Shown: positions 1 through 8,804 of the stretch, in pieces
Layout: the number at the start of each line of letters is the position of its first letter
How positions within the stretch are numbered: the stretch's first letter is position 1
Source: CAVRGQ01 sp963720785
GTDB lineage: Bacteria; Actinomycetota; Acidimicrobiia; IMCC26256; DASPTH01
Reading direction: 5' to 3'
DNA length: 64,000 bases
Assembly: GCA_963720785.1 (NCBI GenBank)
Contig: CAVRGQ010000003.1
Location: 248,001-312,000, forward strand
Notes under the pieces: model-generated
The model's input: only the letters and a program-made list of their open reading frames with translations
What the model was told of the DNA's origin: nothing
Database searches by the model: none
Position numbers and translations under genes: made by a program

Positions 1-387
1 CGGCGAGCACGCTGCTCGCGCCGTTCGACGCGCACCCCGAACGACTGTCGGGCGGCGCGGCGCGGCGTGGGCCGCTACGCCGCGCACGTGGAGGCCATCA
101 CCGCGATGAACCACCGCACCGCGGCGCGTGCCGTCGCCGGTGGCGGTCCCGGACCCGAAGGCGCAGTCACCAAGCTCGTGCTCTCGGAGAACGGCCACGA
201 GGTCACCGCGATCCTCGTCGAGCTCGCGGGGCCCGACCTCGCCTTCCTCGAGGGCGACGGGATGATGGGCGGTTACATGTCGCTGGTGCACCGCGCGCTG
301 TCGATCGCGGGTGGCACGTCGGAGATCAAGCGCAACCAGATCGGCGAGCGCATCCTCGGCCTGCCGCGCGATCCCCTGATCAAGTAG
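1..387 (+). CDS. acyl-CoA dehydrogenase, C-terminal part (cut by window edge, frameshifted)
   Basis: This is the C-terminal end of an FAD-dependent acyl-CoA dehydrogenase, the enzyme that introduces the alpha,beta double bond in acyl-CoA beta-oxidation. The ending GGTSEIKRNQIGERILGLPR is the family's C-terminal FAD/tetramer signature. The upstream residues (STLLAPFDAHPERLSGG) read in frame 3, whereas everything from about base 65 reads in frame 1, so one extra base lies near 60-68. The N-terminal two thirds of the gene are outside the window. It converges on the TauD-type gene, overlapping its stop by 8 bases. Family assignment is firm; substrate is unknown. Confidence 0.85.
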   Translation, partial: RRARCSRRSTRTPNDCRAARRGVGRYAAHVEAITAMNHRTAARAVAGGGPGPEGAVTKLVLSENGHEVTAILVELAGPDLAFLEGDGMMGGYMSLVHRALSIAGGTSEIKRNQIGERILGLPRDPLIK

Positions 388-1230
388 CGCGCGGGTAACC
401 GCTCGCGAACACGGAGAGATCCTGGCGTTCGCCGACGCCACGCGGCGCAACGTGCGGGCCTCCTCGGTGCCGACCTCCGGTCGTGCGTGCTGAACTGCGT
501 GGTTGTCCCACACGAGGAGCTCGCCGGGCGACCACTCGTGCACGTACACGTGGTCGTCGCGGTACAAGTGGGTGAAGAGCTTCTCGATCAGCGCGGTGCT
601 GGCGTCGGGGTCGAGGCCCTCGATCGCGTCCGTCTGCTGTTCGGTGATCGCGAGGATGGGGCGTGCGGTGTCGCGGTGCGGCCACAGCACCGGGCGCAGC
701 GAGTGCGGGTAGCTCTCGTCGAGCCGCCCGCCGCGCACGCGCACGACGGCCTCCCGCTCGGGGGTCGCCACATCGACCGCGTGCCGGGCGTCGCGTCCGT
801 CGACCCGCCCGCGGAGCTCTGACGGCAGGTCGGCCGCGGCCGCCTGGCCGTCGACGAACCAGGTCTGGGTGCCCGCAGGCGGCAGCTCGACCGCGTACAG
901 CGAGATCGCGTCGTACGGTTGCGGGAAGAAGAAGTAGTCGCAGTGCCACGACGCCGCGGTGCCGGCCAGTGCGCCGCCGGGCCGCACGTTCGACACCCAG
1001 CCGATCGCCCGTTCCTCGTCGATGCCCTCGGTGGCGATCGGCCCGAGGGCCGCCAGCAGCCGCAGGTGCTCGTCGTCGGTCAGCCCGGGGGCCGACACCA
1101 CAAGGAGGCGGTGCTCGGAGAAGGCGGCGCGCCATTCGTCCCAGATGGGGGAATCAGCCGGTGCGTTCGGGTCGATTCCCGCGATCCGGGCCCCGAACGT
1201 CGGGTGCAATGGTTCCGCCCGCAGCAGCAT
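380..1230 (-). CDS. TauD/TfdA-family Fe(II)/2-oxoglutarate dioxygenase (frameshift near its end)
   Basis: This predicted Fe(II)/2-oxoglutarate-dependent dioxygenase starts at the ATG at 1230. The iron-binding HxD is visible as WHCDYFF (H96, D98) and the distal histidine lies in WDNHAVQHARP. The TLRRV stretch carries the arginine that usually binds 2-oxoglutarate. Near 437 the frame must shift by one base: the intact frame runs on without a stop, while the neighbouring frame gives a natural ending (GERQDLSVFASGYPRAT, stop at 380). Length is about 283 residues, normal for the family. A possible RBS (AGGA) lies 8 nt upstream. Substrates in this family include taurine and aryloxyalkanoates; none can be assigned here. 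Confidence 0.85.
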
Positions 1231-1339
1231 GGGAAGATCCTGCCATGCCCAGTGGCTCGAGGCCCTCTGGCTCAAGATCGTCCGACCGGGTGCCGATGTC
1301 TTTGCCGGGAGCGGTAGGGCGCGGGCAGTGGAGGACGAG

Positions 1340-1688
1340 ATGACCAACGAACAGCGACGGGCCGAGCGCCGCAACGTCGAGTGGCCGGCGCACTACCGTC
1401 AGCCGGCGTCCGAGGGTTGGCGACCGTGCCGCCTCATCGACATCTCGGAGAGCGGCGCCGCGATCGAGGCCTTCGAGCTGAGCGACGACGAACGCCTCAC
1501 CGGAATGATCGAGTTGGAGCTGCGCGCGCCCGCCCAGCTCGGCGAGATGGTCCGCCTCCACGGCGTCGTCCGCTACTCCACGCGCACGTCCGAAGGGCGC
1601 ACCCGCCGCGGGTGTCGAGCTCGAGAGCTCGTCGGTGCTCGACGAGGACCTCCTCGAGGCCCTGGTCCGCCTCAACGCCTTCTCCTAG
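1340..1688 (+). CDS. single-domain PilZ protein (frameshifted)
   Basis: A short protein of about 115 residues made of one PilZ domain, the family that binds cyclic di-GMP. The N-terminal RRAERR supplies the RxxxR motif and DISESGAAIE supplies the D/NxSxxG motif, both needed for c-di-GMP binding. The first part reads in one frame to about 1605 and the C-terminus (GVELESSSVLDEDLLEALVR) in the next, so there is one extra base near 1605 and the stop is at 1686-1688. It has no attached catalytic domain, so it presumably acts through a partner. It is divergent from the TauD gene. Confidence 0.8.
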
Positions 1689-1716
1689 CTCATAGCGATC
1701 CGGATGCGACCCGATT

Positions 1717-1770
1717 CCGTTTTGGCGCTCTTCGGGGCCCCTATAGCGGCGCGGAAGAGCGCAAGAACGG
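1717..1770. terminator. long hairpin between convergent genes (element A)
   Basis: Two 17-nt arms (1717-1733 and 1754-1770) pair at 15 of 17 positions plus one G-T wobble around a 20-nt loop. The hairpin lies between the converging PilZ and SDR genes and ends 6 bases before the SDR stop codon, so a bidirectional transcription terminator is the simplest role. On the minus strand its loop matches the loop of the hairpin at 56024-56075 at 17 of 20 positions, while the inner stem sequence differs and stays paired. Confidence 0.65.
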
Positions 1771-1776
1771 TGGAGT

Positions 1777-2733
1777 TCAGGAGTTCTCGGCGGCCCAGTC
1801 CCGAATCTCGTTCTCGATGCGGACGGCTTCCGCACCCGCGAGGTCGTAGCGGATCTCCGCGAGGTTCGGCTCCGGGCCGTCCCACCCGGGCAGCAGGTCG
1901 CGCTTCCAGCACTCGTACTGCGCCTCGATGGTGACGCCGTCTCCCGGCACTTCGTCGGGGCGCTCCACGATCCACTTGCACACCGCGCCCATGACGTCGG
2001 CGGGCGCGCCGCCCACGATGCCGAACTCACCCATGTCGGCGGCGATGCGCTCGGTGGCGATGAGGTTGGGCTGCACGTTGTAGGCCCGGATCCCCTGGTC
2101 GCCCAGCTCCACGTTGAGGAACCCGGCGATGCGGTGCATGCCCGCCTTCGTGATGCCGTAGCCCATGCCCCAGCCGCCCTTGCCCGCGGGCTGGGTGGCG
2201 TCCGCGTACGCGGAGCCCGACGTGATGTTGAGGATCGTGCCACCGCCGCGGGAGATCATCCCGGGTACCACGAGCTTGCACAGCACGACGATGGCGAGCA
2301 CGTTGGCCTGGATCTGCTTCTCGAGCAGGTCGATCGGCGTCTCCATCATCAGGTCCATGTGGCCGGGGCCGATGTAGCGACCGTTGTTCACCAGCACGTC
2401 GATGCCGCCCCAGCGCTCCTCGACGCGCGCCACGGCCGCGCCGAGCGACGCGTAGTCGGTGAGATCGGCGGGCACCTGGAGCGCCTGCTGCCCCTCGGCC
2501 TCGATGAGCGCAGCGGTCGCGTCGAGCGAGCCGGGCAACGGCTTCGTGTTCGACGCCTTCAGCGTGGACGAGTGCTCGCGCGCCTCGCCCTCGTGCACCG
2601 TGCGGGCGGTGATGGCGACGTCGTAGCCACCCTTGGCGAGCCACTGGGCCACCGACTTGCCGATGCCCCGGCTCGCGCCGGTGACCAGTGCGACCTTGCG
2701 TCCTTCACCCACGGGTGTCCCCCTGCTCGCCAT
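1777..2733 (-). CDS. short-chain dehydrogenase/reductase
   Basis: An NAD(P)-dependent SDR of about 318 residues, longer than the usual 250 because of a 40-residue C-terminal tail. The nucleotide-binding TGASRGIG is near the N-terminus, followed by VLVNNG, the catalytic serine region (ILNITSGSA) and YGITK, the YxxxK catalytic pair. The ATG at 2733 is chosen because it sits just before the Rossmann strand; an upstream in-frame extension to 2793 looks non-coding and would cover the divergent promoter. The hydrolase gene diverges from it 49 bases away. The substrate is unknown. Confidence 0.85.
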   Translation of the reverse strand: MASRGTPVGEGRKVALVTGASRGIGKSVAQWLAKGGYDVAITARTVHEGEAREHSSTLKASNTKPLPGSLDATAALIEAEGQQALQVPADLTDYASLGAAVARVEERWGGIDVLVNNGRYIGPGHMDLMMETPIDLLEKQIQANVLAIVVLCKLVVPGMISRGGGTILNITSGSAYADATQPAGKGGWGMGYGITKAGMHRIAGFLNVELGDQGIRAYNVQPNLIATERIAADMGEFGIVGGAPADVMGAVCKWIVERPDEVPGDGVTIEAQYECWKRDLLPGWDGPEPNLAEIRYDLAGAEAVRIENEIRDWAAENS

Positions 2734-2782
2734 CGTGACGGCGGGTACCGTACGGCACCACCCGGGAAGGACACCACTGCGG

Positions 2783-3544
2783 ATGCACACCACGAGATCG
2801 CGCTTCGTGGAGCACGACGGGCTGCGGCTCCACTACGTCGACACGTTCGACGAGGCCGCGGACGCCGACCTGCCGCCCGTCGTGTTCGTGCCCGGCATGG
2901 GCGACGAGGCCGAGGAGTACCACGACCTCCTCGACGAGCTGCTCTCCCGCCGCGTCGTCGCCGTCGACGTGCACGGGCGCGGCGCTTCCGATGTCCCCGG
3001 CGAGGGTTGGTCGCCCGCGCACCACGTGGCCGACCTCGACGCGGTGATCAGCGACGCCGGGGTCCAGCGGGTGCACATGGCGTCGTACTCCCGTGGCACC
3101 GGCTACTCGCTCGGCTGGGCGATCACCCATCCCGATCGCGTGCTCTCGGTCACGATCGGCGACTACTTCGCCGGTCACGTGCGCGTCCCCGAGCAGTACC
3201 GGCCGGGCTTCCACACCCGCAAGTGGCGCGGCCGGCCGATGAACGAACGCATGACCCCCGAGGCGATCGACGGGGTGTTCGCCGAGAGCGAGGACGTCGA
3301 GATGTTCGCGGAGCTGGGCGCACTGGGTGTGCCCGTGCTCCTCGTGCGGGGCACCGCCCCCGGCGCGATCGTCACCGACGAGCTGGCCGACCGCTACCGC
3401 GCCGCGGTCCCCGGGATCGAGATCGTCGACTTCGACGGCTCGGGCCACGACCTCTGGCGTCCCGATCCGCACCGCTTCGGTCGTACGCTGCGGGAGTTCT
3501 TCGCCCGGGTCGACGCGACCACCGCTCCAGGAGCCGCCCAGTGA
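2783..3544 (+). CDS. alpha/beta-hydrolase
   Basis: A 253-residue alpha/beta-hydrolase-fold enzyme. The strand-turn around VVFVPGMGDEAEEY provides the oxyanion region, the nucleophile elbow is the atypical SYSRG (usual form GxSxG), and the catalytic histidine is in GSGHDLW near the C-terminus. The acid is probably the aspartate after the VLLVRG strand. Its stop overlaps the start of the SnoaL-like gene by 4 bases (GTGA), so the two are translationally coupled, and the phosphoribosyltransferase follows in the same direction. Esterase, lactonase or C-C hydrolase activity is possible; sequence alone does not decide. Confidence 0.85.
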   Translation: MHTTRSRFVEHDGLRLHYVDTFDEAADADLPPVVFVPGMGDEAEEYHDLLDELLSRRVVAVDVHGRGASDVPGEGWSPAHHVADLDAVISDAGVQRVHMASYSRGTGYSLGWAITHPDRVLSVTIGDYFAGHVRVPEQYRPGFHTRKWRGRPMNERMTPEAIDGVFAESEDVEMFAELGALGVPVLLVRGTAPGAIVTDELADRYRAAVPGIEIVDFDGSGHDLWRPDPHRFGRTLREFFARVDATTAPGAAQ

Positions 3545-4008
3545 CCGACCAGATTCCCGAGCTCCGCGGGCCGGTGCCGGTGCCCACGCCCGAGTTGCTC
3601 GCCGAGGAAGCAGCGGTGAAGCGGGTGTGCCAGCTCTACGCGCTGTCCATCGACACGCGCAACGGCGAGATGCTGCGCAGCGCCTTCTCGCCCGACGCGT
3701 TGGTGAGCGGCACGCTCGGCGAGTCCGCGGTGGCCGACTACCTCCCCATGCTCGAGACCGGGGTGGCCGCGTACGCCGCGACCCAGCACAACATCACCAA
3801 CCAGTACACGGTGGTCGACGGTGACCGCGCCAGCTGCTGGAGCTACTGCGTCGCGCTGCACTTCGAGGAGCCGGGCAACGGGCACGACGACCTCGCCATG
3901 GGCGTGCAGTACCGCGACGAGCTCGAGCGGGTCGCTGGCGGATGGCGCATCGCCCGCCGGGTCACCGTGCCCCAGTGGGTGCGCGGCCCGCTGCCCCGCG
4001 AAGCGTGA
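3541..4008 (+). CDS. SnoaL/NTF2-like protein
   Basis: A 155-residue protein with the SnoaL/NTF2-like cone fold pattern: an N-terminal helix (EEAAVKRVCQLYALSIDTRN), then a central helix and an antiparallel sheet ending in WRIARRVTVPQWVRG. Members act as small hydrolases, isomerases, cyclases or dehydratases, or bind ligands. The GTG start at 3541 overlaps the hydrolase stop. The pairing with an alpha/beta-hydrolase suggests both act on one substrate, which is inference. Confidence 0.75.
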   Translation: MTDQIPELRGPVPVPTPELLAEEAAVKRVCQLYALSIDTRNGEMLRSAFSPDALVSGTLGESAVADYLPMLETGVAAYAATQHNITNQYTVVDGDRASCWSYCVALHFEEPGNGHDDLAMGVQYRDELERVAGGWRIARRVTVPQWVRGPLPREA

Positions 4009-4019
4009 GAGGACGGGTC

Positions 4020-4547
4020 ATGAGCACCGATGACGAGCACGACGACCTCGACCTGTCCATGCCCGGCGCGACCCCCCGCGAGATCCTCACCTGGGACGGA
4101 TTCGGCGCGGCCTCACGTGAGCTGGCCGAGACCATTCGCCACAGCGGGTTCGAGCCCACCGTGCTGCTCGCCATCGCCCGCGGCGGCCTGCCCGTCGCCG
4201 GTGCGCTGGGCTACGCGCTCGGCATCAAGAACTGCATGGTGATCAACGTCGAGTTCTACACGGGCATCGACCAGCGCCTCGAGGTGCCGGTGATCCTCCC
4301 GCCCGCGCTCGACCTCGTCGACATCGGTGAGGAGCACGTGCTGGTCGTCGACGACGTCGCCGACACGGGTGAGACCCTCCGCCTCGTCGCCGACACCGTG
4401 CGCCCCGCGGTGAAGGCGCTCGAGACCGCGGTGCTCTACGAGAAGCCCCGCTCGGTGGTGAAGCCCGACCACGTGTGGAAGCAGACCGATCTCTGGATCG
4501 ACTTCCCCTGGTCGTCGCTGCCCGTGATCGAACGCCGCCTCTTCTAG
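4020..4547 (+). CDS. phosphoribosyltransferase (type I PRTase)
   Basis: A 175-residue type I phosphoribosyltransferase. The 13-residue PRPP-binding motif VLVVDDVADTGET is clear, with the two acidic residues and the DTGET loop intact. The N-terminal half contains LLAIARGGLPVAG, the pyrophosphate-binding loop typical of hypoxanthine/xanthine PRTases. It follows the SnoaL-like gene by 11 bases. Size and motifs fit a purine or xanthine salvage enzyme of the Gpt/Hpt type, but the base specificity cannot be read. Confidence 0.88.
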   Translation: MSTDDEHDDLDLSMPGATPREILTWDGFGAASRELAETIRHSGFEPTVLLAIARGGLPVAGALGYALGIKNCMVINVEFYTGIDQRLEVPVILPPALDLVDIGEEHVLVVDDVADTGETLRLVADTVRPAVKALETAVLYEKPRSVVKPDHVWKQTDLWIDFPWSSLPVIERRLF

Positions 4548-4554
4548 CGGGTCC

Positions 4555-5280
4555 CTAGCGAGCCATCGCGCCGGCGGTGATTCCGCCGTCGACGTAGATC
4601 ACCTGGCCGTTCACGTAGCGCGAGTCGTCGCCGCAGAGGAATGCCACGACGTCGGCGATGTCGGCGGGGCTGCCGAGGCGACCCATCGGCACCCCCTTGG
4701 CGCGCTCCGCGGCGCGCTCGCCCTGGTAGTTGCCGGCGGTGCCGTCGCTCACGATCAGGCCGGGCCCGATCGCGTTGGCGCGGATGTTGTCGGACCCGAG
4801 CTCGAGCGCCATCGTCTTCGTGAGCGACTCCACCGCCGACTTCGTGGCCGGATACAGCCCCAGGCCCGGCGAGTGCGTCCACGCCGCGCCCGACGACATG
4901 TTCACGATGCTGCCCCCGCCCGCGGCGCGCAGGTGCGGCACGAAGGCCTGCGTGCACCAGATGATCCCGAGCACGTTCACGTCGTGGACGGCCCGGGCGT
5001 CCTCGGGCGTCATGTCGAGGATCGAGTGGAACCGCCAGATGCCGGCGTTGTTCACCAGGGCATGGCACTCCGCCATCTCGGCGGCGACGGCGTGCACCGC
5101 GTCGCGGTCGGTGACATCGCACTGGTGCGCGGTGCCGCCCACTTCCTCGGCGGTGGCGCGCGCGGCGTCGCCGTCGAGGTCGAGGCACACCACGTGGAAG
5201 CCGTCGCGCGACAGGCGTTGCGCGTCCGCACGCCCGAGGCCCTGGCCCGCGCCGGTGACAACTGCTGTTCGACCCTGCAT
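4555..5280 (-). CDS. short-chain dehydrogenase/reductase
   Basis: A classical SDR of 241 residues with TGAGQGLG at the N-terminus, the NNAG motif (ALVNNAGIW), catalytic Ser in VNMSSGA, YPATK as YxxxK, and a FabG-like C-terminus (YVNGQVIYVDGG). The ATG at 5280 starts right before the first beta strand. A TACTCT box lies 6 nt upstream, arguing for a leaderless transcript and for this start. It is divergent from the amidohydrolase 18 bases away. Substrate unknown; FabG-like 3-oxoacyl or alcohol reductases look the same. Confidence 0.87.
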   Translation of the reverse strand: MQGRTAVVTGAGQGLGRADAQRLSRDGFHVVCLDLDGDAARATAEEVGGTAHQCDVTDRDAVHAVAAEMAECHALVNNAGIWRFHSILDMTPEDARAVHDVNVLGIIWCTQAFVPHLRAAGGGSIVNMSSGAAWTHSPGLGLYPATKSAVESLTKTMALELGSDNIRANAIGPGLIVSDGTAGNYQGERAAERAKGVPMGRLGSPADIADVVAFLCGDDSRYVNGQVIYVDGGITAGAMAR

Positions 5281-5286
5281 TCCGTG

Positions 5287-5292
5287 AGAGTA
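5287..5292 (-). promoter_or_regulatory. -10 box TACTCT for a leaderless SDR transcript
   Basis: TACTCT on the minus strand, 6 nt before the ATG at 5280. At this distance transcription would begin at or next to the start codon. It is one of fifteen TANNNT boxes at 6-8 nt in this window. Confidence 0.45.
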
Positions 5293-5298
5293 TCGGGC

Positions 5299-6564
5299 AT
5301 GCCTGATCTCGACCGGCCGCTCGTCGTCGTGTCCGCCGACTGCCACATCGGGCCGCGGCTGCGCGACGACCTACGGGCCTACTGCCCGTCGTCACTGCTC
5401 GACGAGTTCGACGCCTTCGCCGGCCACGTCGACGACCTGAGCGCCCGCATCTACGGGAAGATCGAGGGCCGCAAGGGCGCCGGGCTGAGCCGCAACCGCC
5501 GCACCGCCGGCCACTTCGACATGGACGCACGTCGCGCCGACCTCGACCACGAGGGCGTGGCCGCCGAGGTGATCTTCCACGGCAGCCAGAACGAGGAGCC
5601 GCTTCCGTGGGGCTCCTTCGTGGTCTTCCTGCCCTCCGACACCGACGACCCCGCGCTCGTCGGCGCGGGCCGCGAGATCTACAACCGCTGGCTCGCCGAC
5701 GCGTGCGCCACCGACCCGGTGCGCCACGTCGGCCTCGCGCAGCTCCCGATGTGGGACGTCGAGGCCGCCACCCGCGAGGCGATCCGCGCCCACGAGGCGG
5801 GTCTGCGGGGCGTGAACTTCCCCGCGCCGGGCCCGGGCATCACGCCCTACAACGACGCGGCCTGGGAGCCGTTCTGGACCGCGTGCGAGGAGTGCGGCCT
5901 GGCGCTCACCACACATTCGGGCGCGGGCAACCCCGACTCGTGGAACGGGCCCGAGGCGATGGTGCTCGTGCAACTCGAGTCGGGCGGGTGGATGAGCCGG
6001 CGCGCGATGCACCAGATGGTGTTCGGAGGCGTGTTCGAGCGGCACCCCGGCCTCCGGCTCGTGCTCACGGAGCAGCCCGGCACGTGGTGGGCGCCGACGA
6101 TGAACGAGTTCGACTCCGTGTACCGCACCCAGGGCTGGATGCTGGGTACGCGCATCACGCGCCCGCCGAGCGAGTACTGCGCGGAGCACGTGTCGATCGG
6201 CGCCAGCTTCCTCGCACCGTTCGAGGCGCAGGACGCCGTCGACCACGGCTACGTCGCCAACGTGATGTGGGGATCCGACTACCCGCACACGGAAGGGACG
6301 TGGCAGCACCCGGAGCCCGACGACGAGGTGGAATCGTTCGGACGGGTGTCGCTGCGTCACACGTTCTCGGGCATCGGCGCCGAGGCAACCGTTGCGATGG
6401 TCGGCGAGAACGCGGCGCGCGTCTACGGGTTGGACCTCGCGGCGTTGCAGCAGGTCGCGACGCGCATCGAGGCCCCGACACTGCGCGACCTGGGCGAGCC
6501 GGTCGCGCAGGTCCCCGCGGGTGCGGGCATGTTCGCGTTCCGCAGCTTCGGCCCCTGGGCCTGA
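5299..6564 (+). CDS. amidohydrolase-2 family metal-dependent hydrolase
   Basis: A 421-residue TIM-barrel amidohydrolase of the type that includes decarboxylases and 6-aminohexanoate- or steroid-ring-acting hydrolases. SADCHIGPR near the N-terminus supplies the first metal-ligand region (D-x-H type). TTHSGAG supplies the barrel histidine, and MWGSDYPHTEGTW is the family's C-terminal D-Y-P-H signature. A second paralogue of the same broad family lies at 34445-35638. In actinobacterial catabolic clusters such genes neighbour SDRs and acyl-CoA enzymes, as here. The reaction is not assignable. Confidence 0.85.
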   Translation: MPDLDRPLVVVSADCHIGPRLRDDLRAYCPSSLLDEFDAFAGHVDDLSARIYGKIEGRKGAGLSRNRRTAGHFDMDARRADLDHEGVAAEVIFHGSQNEEPLPWGSFVVFLPSDTDDPALVGAGREIYNRWLADACATDPVRHVGLAQLPMWDVEAATREAIRAHEAGLRGVNFPAPGPGITPYNDAAWEPFWTACEECGLALTTHSGAGNPDSWNGPEAMVLVQLESGGWMSRRAMHQMVFGGVFERHPGLRLVLTEQPGTWWAPTMNEFDSVYRTQGWMLGTRITRPPSEYCAEHVSIGASFLAPFEAQDAVDHGYVANVMWGSDYPHTEGTWQHPEPDDEVESFGRVSLRHTFSGIGAEATVAMVGENAARVYGLDLAALQQVATRIEAPTLRDLGEPVAQVPAGAGMFAFRSFGPWA

Positions 6565-6583
6565 ACCGCGGCAGTCGACCCGA

Positions 6584-7579
6584 TCAGGCGGCGGCCGACG
6601 CATCGACGGTGTCGATCCGGCGTGCGGCGATCTGCTCGGGCGTGGGCAGCTGCACGTCGGTGACCCAGCCCCAGCGCTCCATCCACTGGATGAGCCGGGC
6701 CGACGTGTCGAGCTGGCCGGGCAGCAGGCCGTGACGCGCCGAGCGCGGGAACGCGTGGTGGTTGTTGTGCCACGCCTCACCCATCGTGAACGGCGCGAGC
6801 GGAGCGAAGTTGGTGCTCTCGTCCTTCGACGCGAACGGTCGCTTGCCGAAGATGTGGCACACGGAGTTGACGCACCACGTGAAGTTCAGCGAGATGCCGA
6901 CGCGTACGAAGCCCGCGCACACGAATGCGATCCACGCGCCCTCGAGCGTGCCCGTCCACAGCCACCCGAGCGTGAACGGGATCGCGAAGGTGAGCAGCGC
7001 GAGCGGCAGGAAGAACTGGTCGACACGTACGAGGTCGCGATCGGCGAGCAGGTCGGCCGCGTAGTGCTCGCGTGACGTGCGCTTGATGGTGAAGCACCAG
7101 CCCGCATGCGCGTGCCAGAACCCACCGAGGCCCGCGAGGGCGCGCTGCTCCTTGTACACCGGCGAGTGCGGGTCGCCGGGCCGGTCGGCCCAGCGGTGGT
7201 GTCGACGGTGGTCGGCCACCCAACCGATCACCGAGCCCTGGAACGCCATTGTGCCGAGCACGGCGAGGAAGATCTTCAGGGGCCGCTTCGCCACGAACGC
7301 CTTGTGGGTGAAGAGCCGGTGGAACCCGATCGTGATGCCGTGTCCGAAGATCACGATGAGCGCCGCGGTCAGCACCACGGGGAACCACGGGAAGGGCTTC
7401 CCGATGCTGTCGGCGACGAAGTAGCCGAGCGCCACGACCGGCGCCACGAGGAAGAACCCGGTCAGGATCAGCTCGTACGTCGCCGGTGTGCTCTGGGGAT
7501 CGGGGAAGCCCGTCCAGGACGACGGCTCGTCTCGAGTGGACGAAGGACTGGAAGCGGCGGGATCGAGCAGCGCGCTCAC
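6584..7579 (-). CDS. membrane acyl-CoA/fatty-acid delta-9-type desaturase
   Basis: A 331-residue di-iron membrane desaturase. The three histidine boxes are all present: HRLFTH, HRRHH and HNNHH. They are placed between hydrophobic segments (about residues 40-62, 68-88, 190-230) as in stearoyl-CoA-type delta-9 desaturases. Start is the GTG at 7579, preceded by AGGAG 6 nt upstream; an out-of-frame ATG at 7581 overlaps it. It should introduce a cis double bond into acyl chains at the membrane using O2 and an electron donor. It stands alone and diverges from the hydroxyacid dehydrogenase gene over a 154-base promoter region. Confidence 0.92.
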   Translation of the reverse strand: MSALLDPAASSPSSTRDEPSSWTGFPDPQSTPATYELILTGFFLVAPVVALGYFVADSIGKPFPWFPVVLTAALIVIFGHGITIGFHRLFTHKAFVAKRPLKIFLAVLGTMAFQGSVIGWVADHRRHHRWADRPGDPHSPVYKEQRALAGLGGFWHAHAGWCFTIKRTSREHYAADLLADRDLVRVDQFFLPLALLTFAIPFTLGWLWTGTLEGAWIAFVCAGFVRVGISLNFTWCVNSVCHIFGKRPFASKDESTNFAPLAPFTMGEAWHNNHHAFPRSARHGLLPGQLDTSARLIQWMERWGWVTDVQLPTPEQIAARRIDTVDASAAA

Positions 7580-7719
7580 ATGGCTCCTGGTGGCCTGGGG
7601 TCTGCAGCAGGGCGGGCGCGATGCGACATTCCGGCGACGGTTCCGGACCGGGAGGTCCGCGACCTGCAGGCTAGGACCTCGGGCACGGCGAGACGGAGCA
7701 TCGCCTGCTCAGGCGGTCC

Positions 7720-7725
7720 TAAGGT
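7720..7725 (+). promoter_or_regulatory. -10 box TAAGGT for leaderless hydroxyacid dehydrogenase transcript
   Basis: TAAGGT ends 8 nt before the ATG at 7734. This distance fits leaderless transcription and supports that start over in-frame upstream alternatives. Confidence 0.42.
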
Positions 7726-7733
7726 GCCCCGGC

Positions 7734-8804
7734 ATGGGATTCCGACCAGTGCCGGCCGACGGGCCGATCGTCCTCGCCGTCCTCTATCCACGCGAGTGGT
7801 TCGCCGACCAGGCCGCGTTCGACGGGTCGCTGGACGCGGTGCGCGCGGTCGACCCCCGCATCGAGGTGGTCACCGTCCCGTACGACGAAGGGCAACACCT
7901 GCGGACGTTGCGCGGCCGTCCCGAGGGGATCGCCGCCGCACGCGGGGAGGCGCCGCCCCTCACCGACGAGCAGCAGGCGATCTTCGCCCGGGTGCACGGC
8001 GTGCTCGCGCTCGACCTACCGTTCGACGTCGGCGAGGTCGCGCCGAATCTCTCGTGGGTGCAGGGCATCGGAGCGGGCTACGCACAGCTCGAATCCTCCG
8101 GGCTCGCCGAGAGCGGGATCCGCCTCACCAACGCGGCGGGCGTGAACTCGGTGGCGATCTCCGAGTTCGTCATCGGGCGGATCCTCGAGGAGCGCAAGGG
8201 TTTCCGCGAGCTGCACGCCCGGCAGCAGCAGCACCGATGGGAGCCGGTCTACGCGCCCGAGCTCGCCGGCACCACGGTCGGCCTCATCGGCCTCGGCGCG
8301 ATCAACGCCGGCGTCGCGCGACGGCTGCAGGCCTTCGACGTGCACGTGCTCGCATCACGTCGCTCGGCCACGCCGGGCGACACCGCTCCCGACGTCGACG
8401 AGCTCTACCCCACCGTTCGTCTGCACGAGATGCTGCGCCAGTGCGACACGGTCGTGGCCGCCGTGCCGGAGACCCCTGACACCATCGGCCTGATGGACCG
8501 CGACGCGTTCGCGGCGATGGCGCCCGGTTCGTTCTTCGTGAACGTGGGGCGCGGCACGCTCGTCGACGAGGCCGCGTTGATCGACGCGCTGCAGCGCGGG
8601 CACCTGCGCGGCGCCGCGCTCGACGTCGCCAGCCTCGAACCGCTGCCGCCCGAGCACCTGCTGTGGGACGCGCCGAACCTGTACCTCTCGTACCACTGCT
8701 CGTCGGATCCGGTCGCGCTGTTCCCGAACCTCCATCGCCTCTGGCTCGAGAACGTGCGGCGATTCGTCGACGGCGATCCGCTGTTGCAGCAGGTCAGTCC
8801 TTGA
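7734..8804 (+). CDS. D-isomer-specific 2-hydroxyacid dehydrogenase
   Basis: A 356-residue NAD-dependent 2-hydroxyacid dehydrogenase. The dinucleotide-binding strand is TVGLIGLGAINAGVARR (GxGxxNxG, slightly unusual with N). FFVNVGRGTLVDEAAL supplies the catalytic arginine-containing motif and SLEPLPPEHLLW the glutamate. The usual H before the C-terminus is represented by YHCSSDP, an altered form of the expected xHxxxxT. The 3' end overlaps the convergent cupin gene by 11 bases. Related enzymes act on glycerate, lactate, phosphoglycerate or glyoxylate. Confidence 0.87.
   Translation: MGFRPVPADGPIVLAVLYPREWFADQAAFDGSLDAVRAVDPRIEVVTVPYDEGQHLRTLRGRPEGIAAARGEAPPLTDEQQAIFARVHGVLALDLPFDVGEVAPNLSWVQGIGAGYAQLESSGLAESGIRLTNAAGVNSVAISEFVIGRILEERKGFRELHARQQQHRWEPVYAPELAGTTVGLIGLGAINAGVARRLQAFDVHVLASRRSATPGDTAPDVDELYPTVRLHEMLRQCDTVVAAVPETPDTIGLMDRDAFAAMAPGSFFVNVGRGTLVDEAALIDALQRGHLRGAALDVASLEPLPPEHLLWDAPNLYLSYHCSSDPVALFPNLHRLWLENVRRFVDGDPLLQQVSP

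Noticed and set aside
2134..3540. Plus-strand open frame running into the SnoaL-like gene
   Set aside because: The upstream part is the shadow of the SDR and hydrolase genes; only the codons from 3541 fit a protein family.
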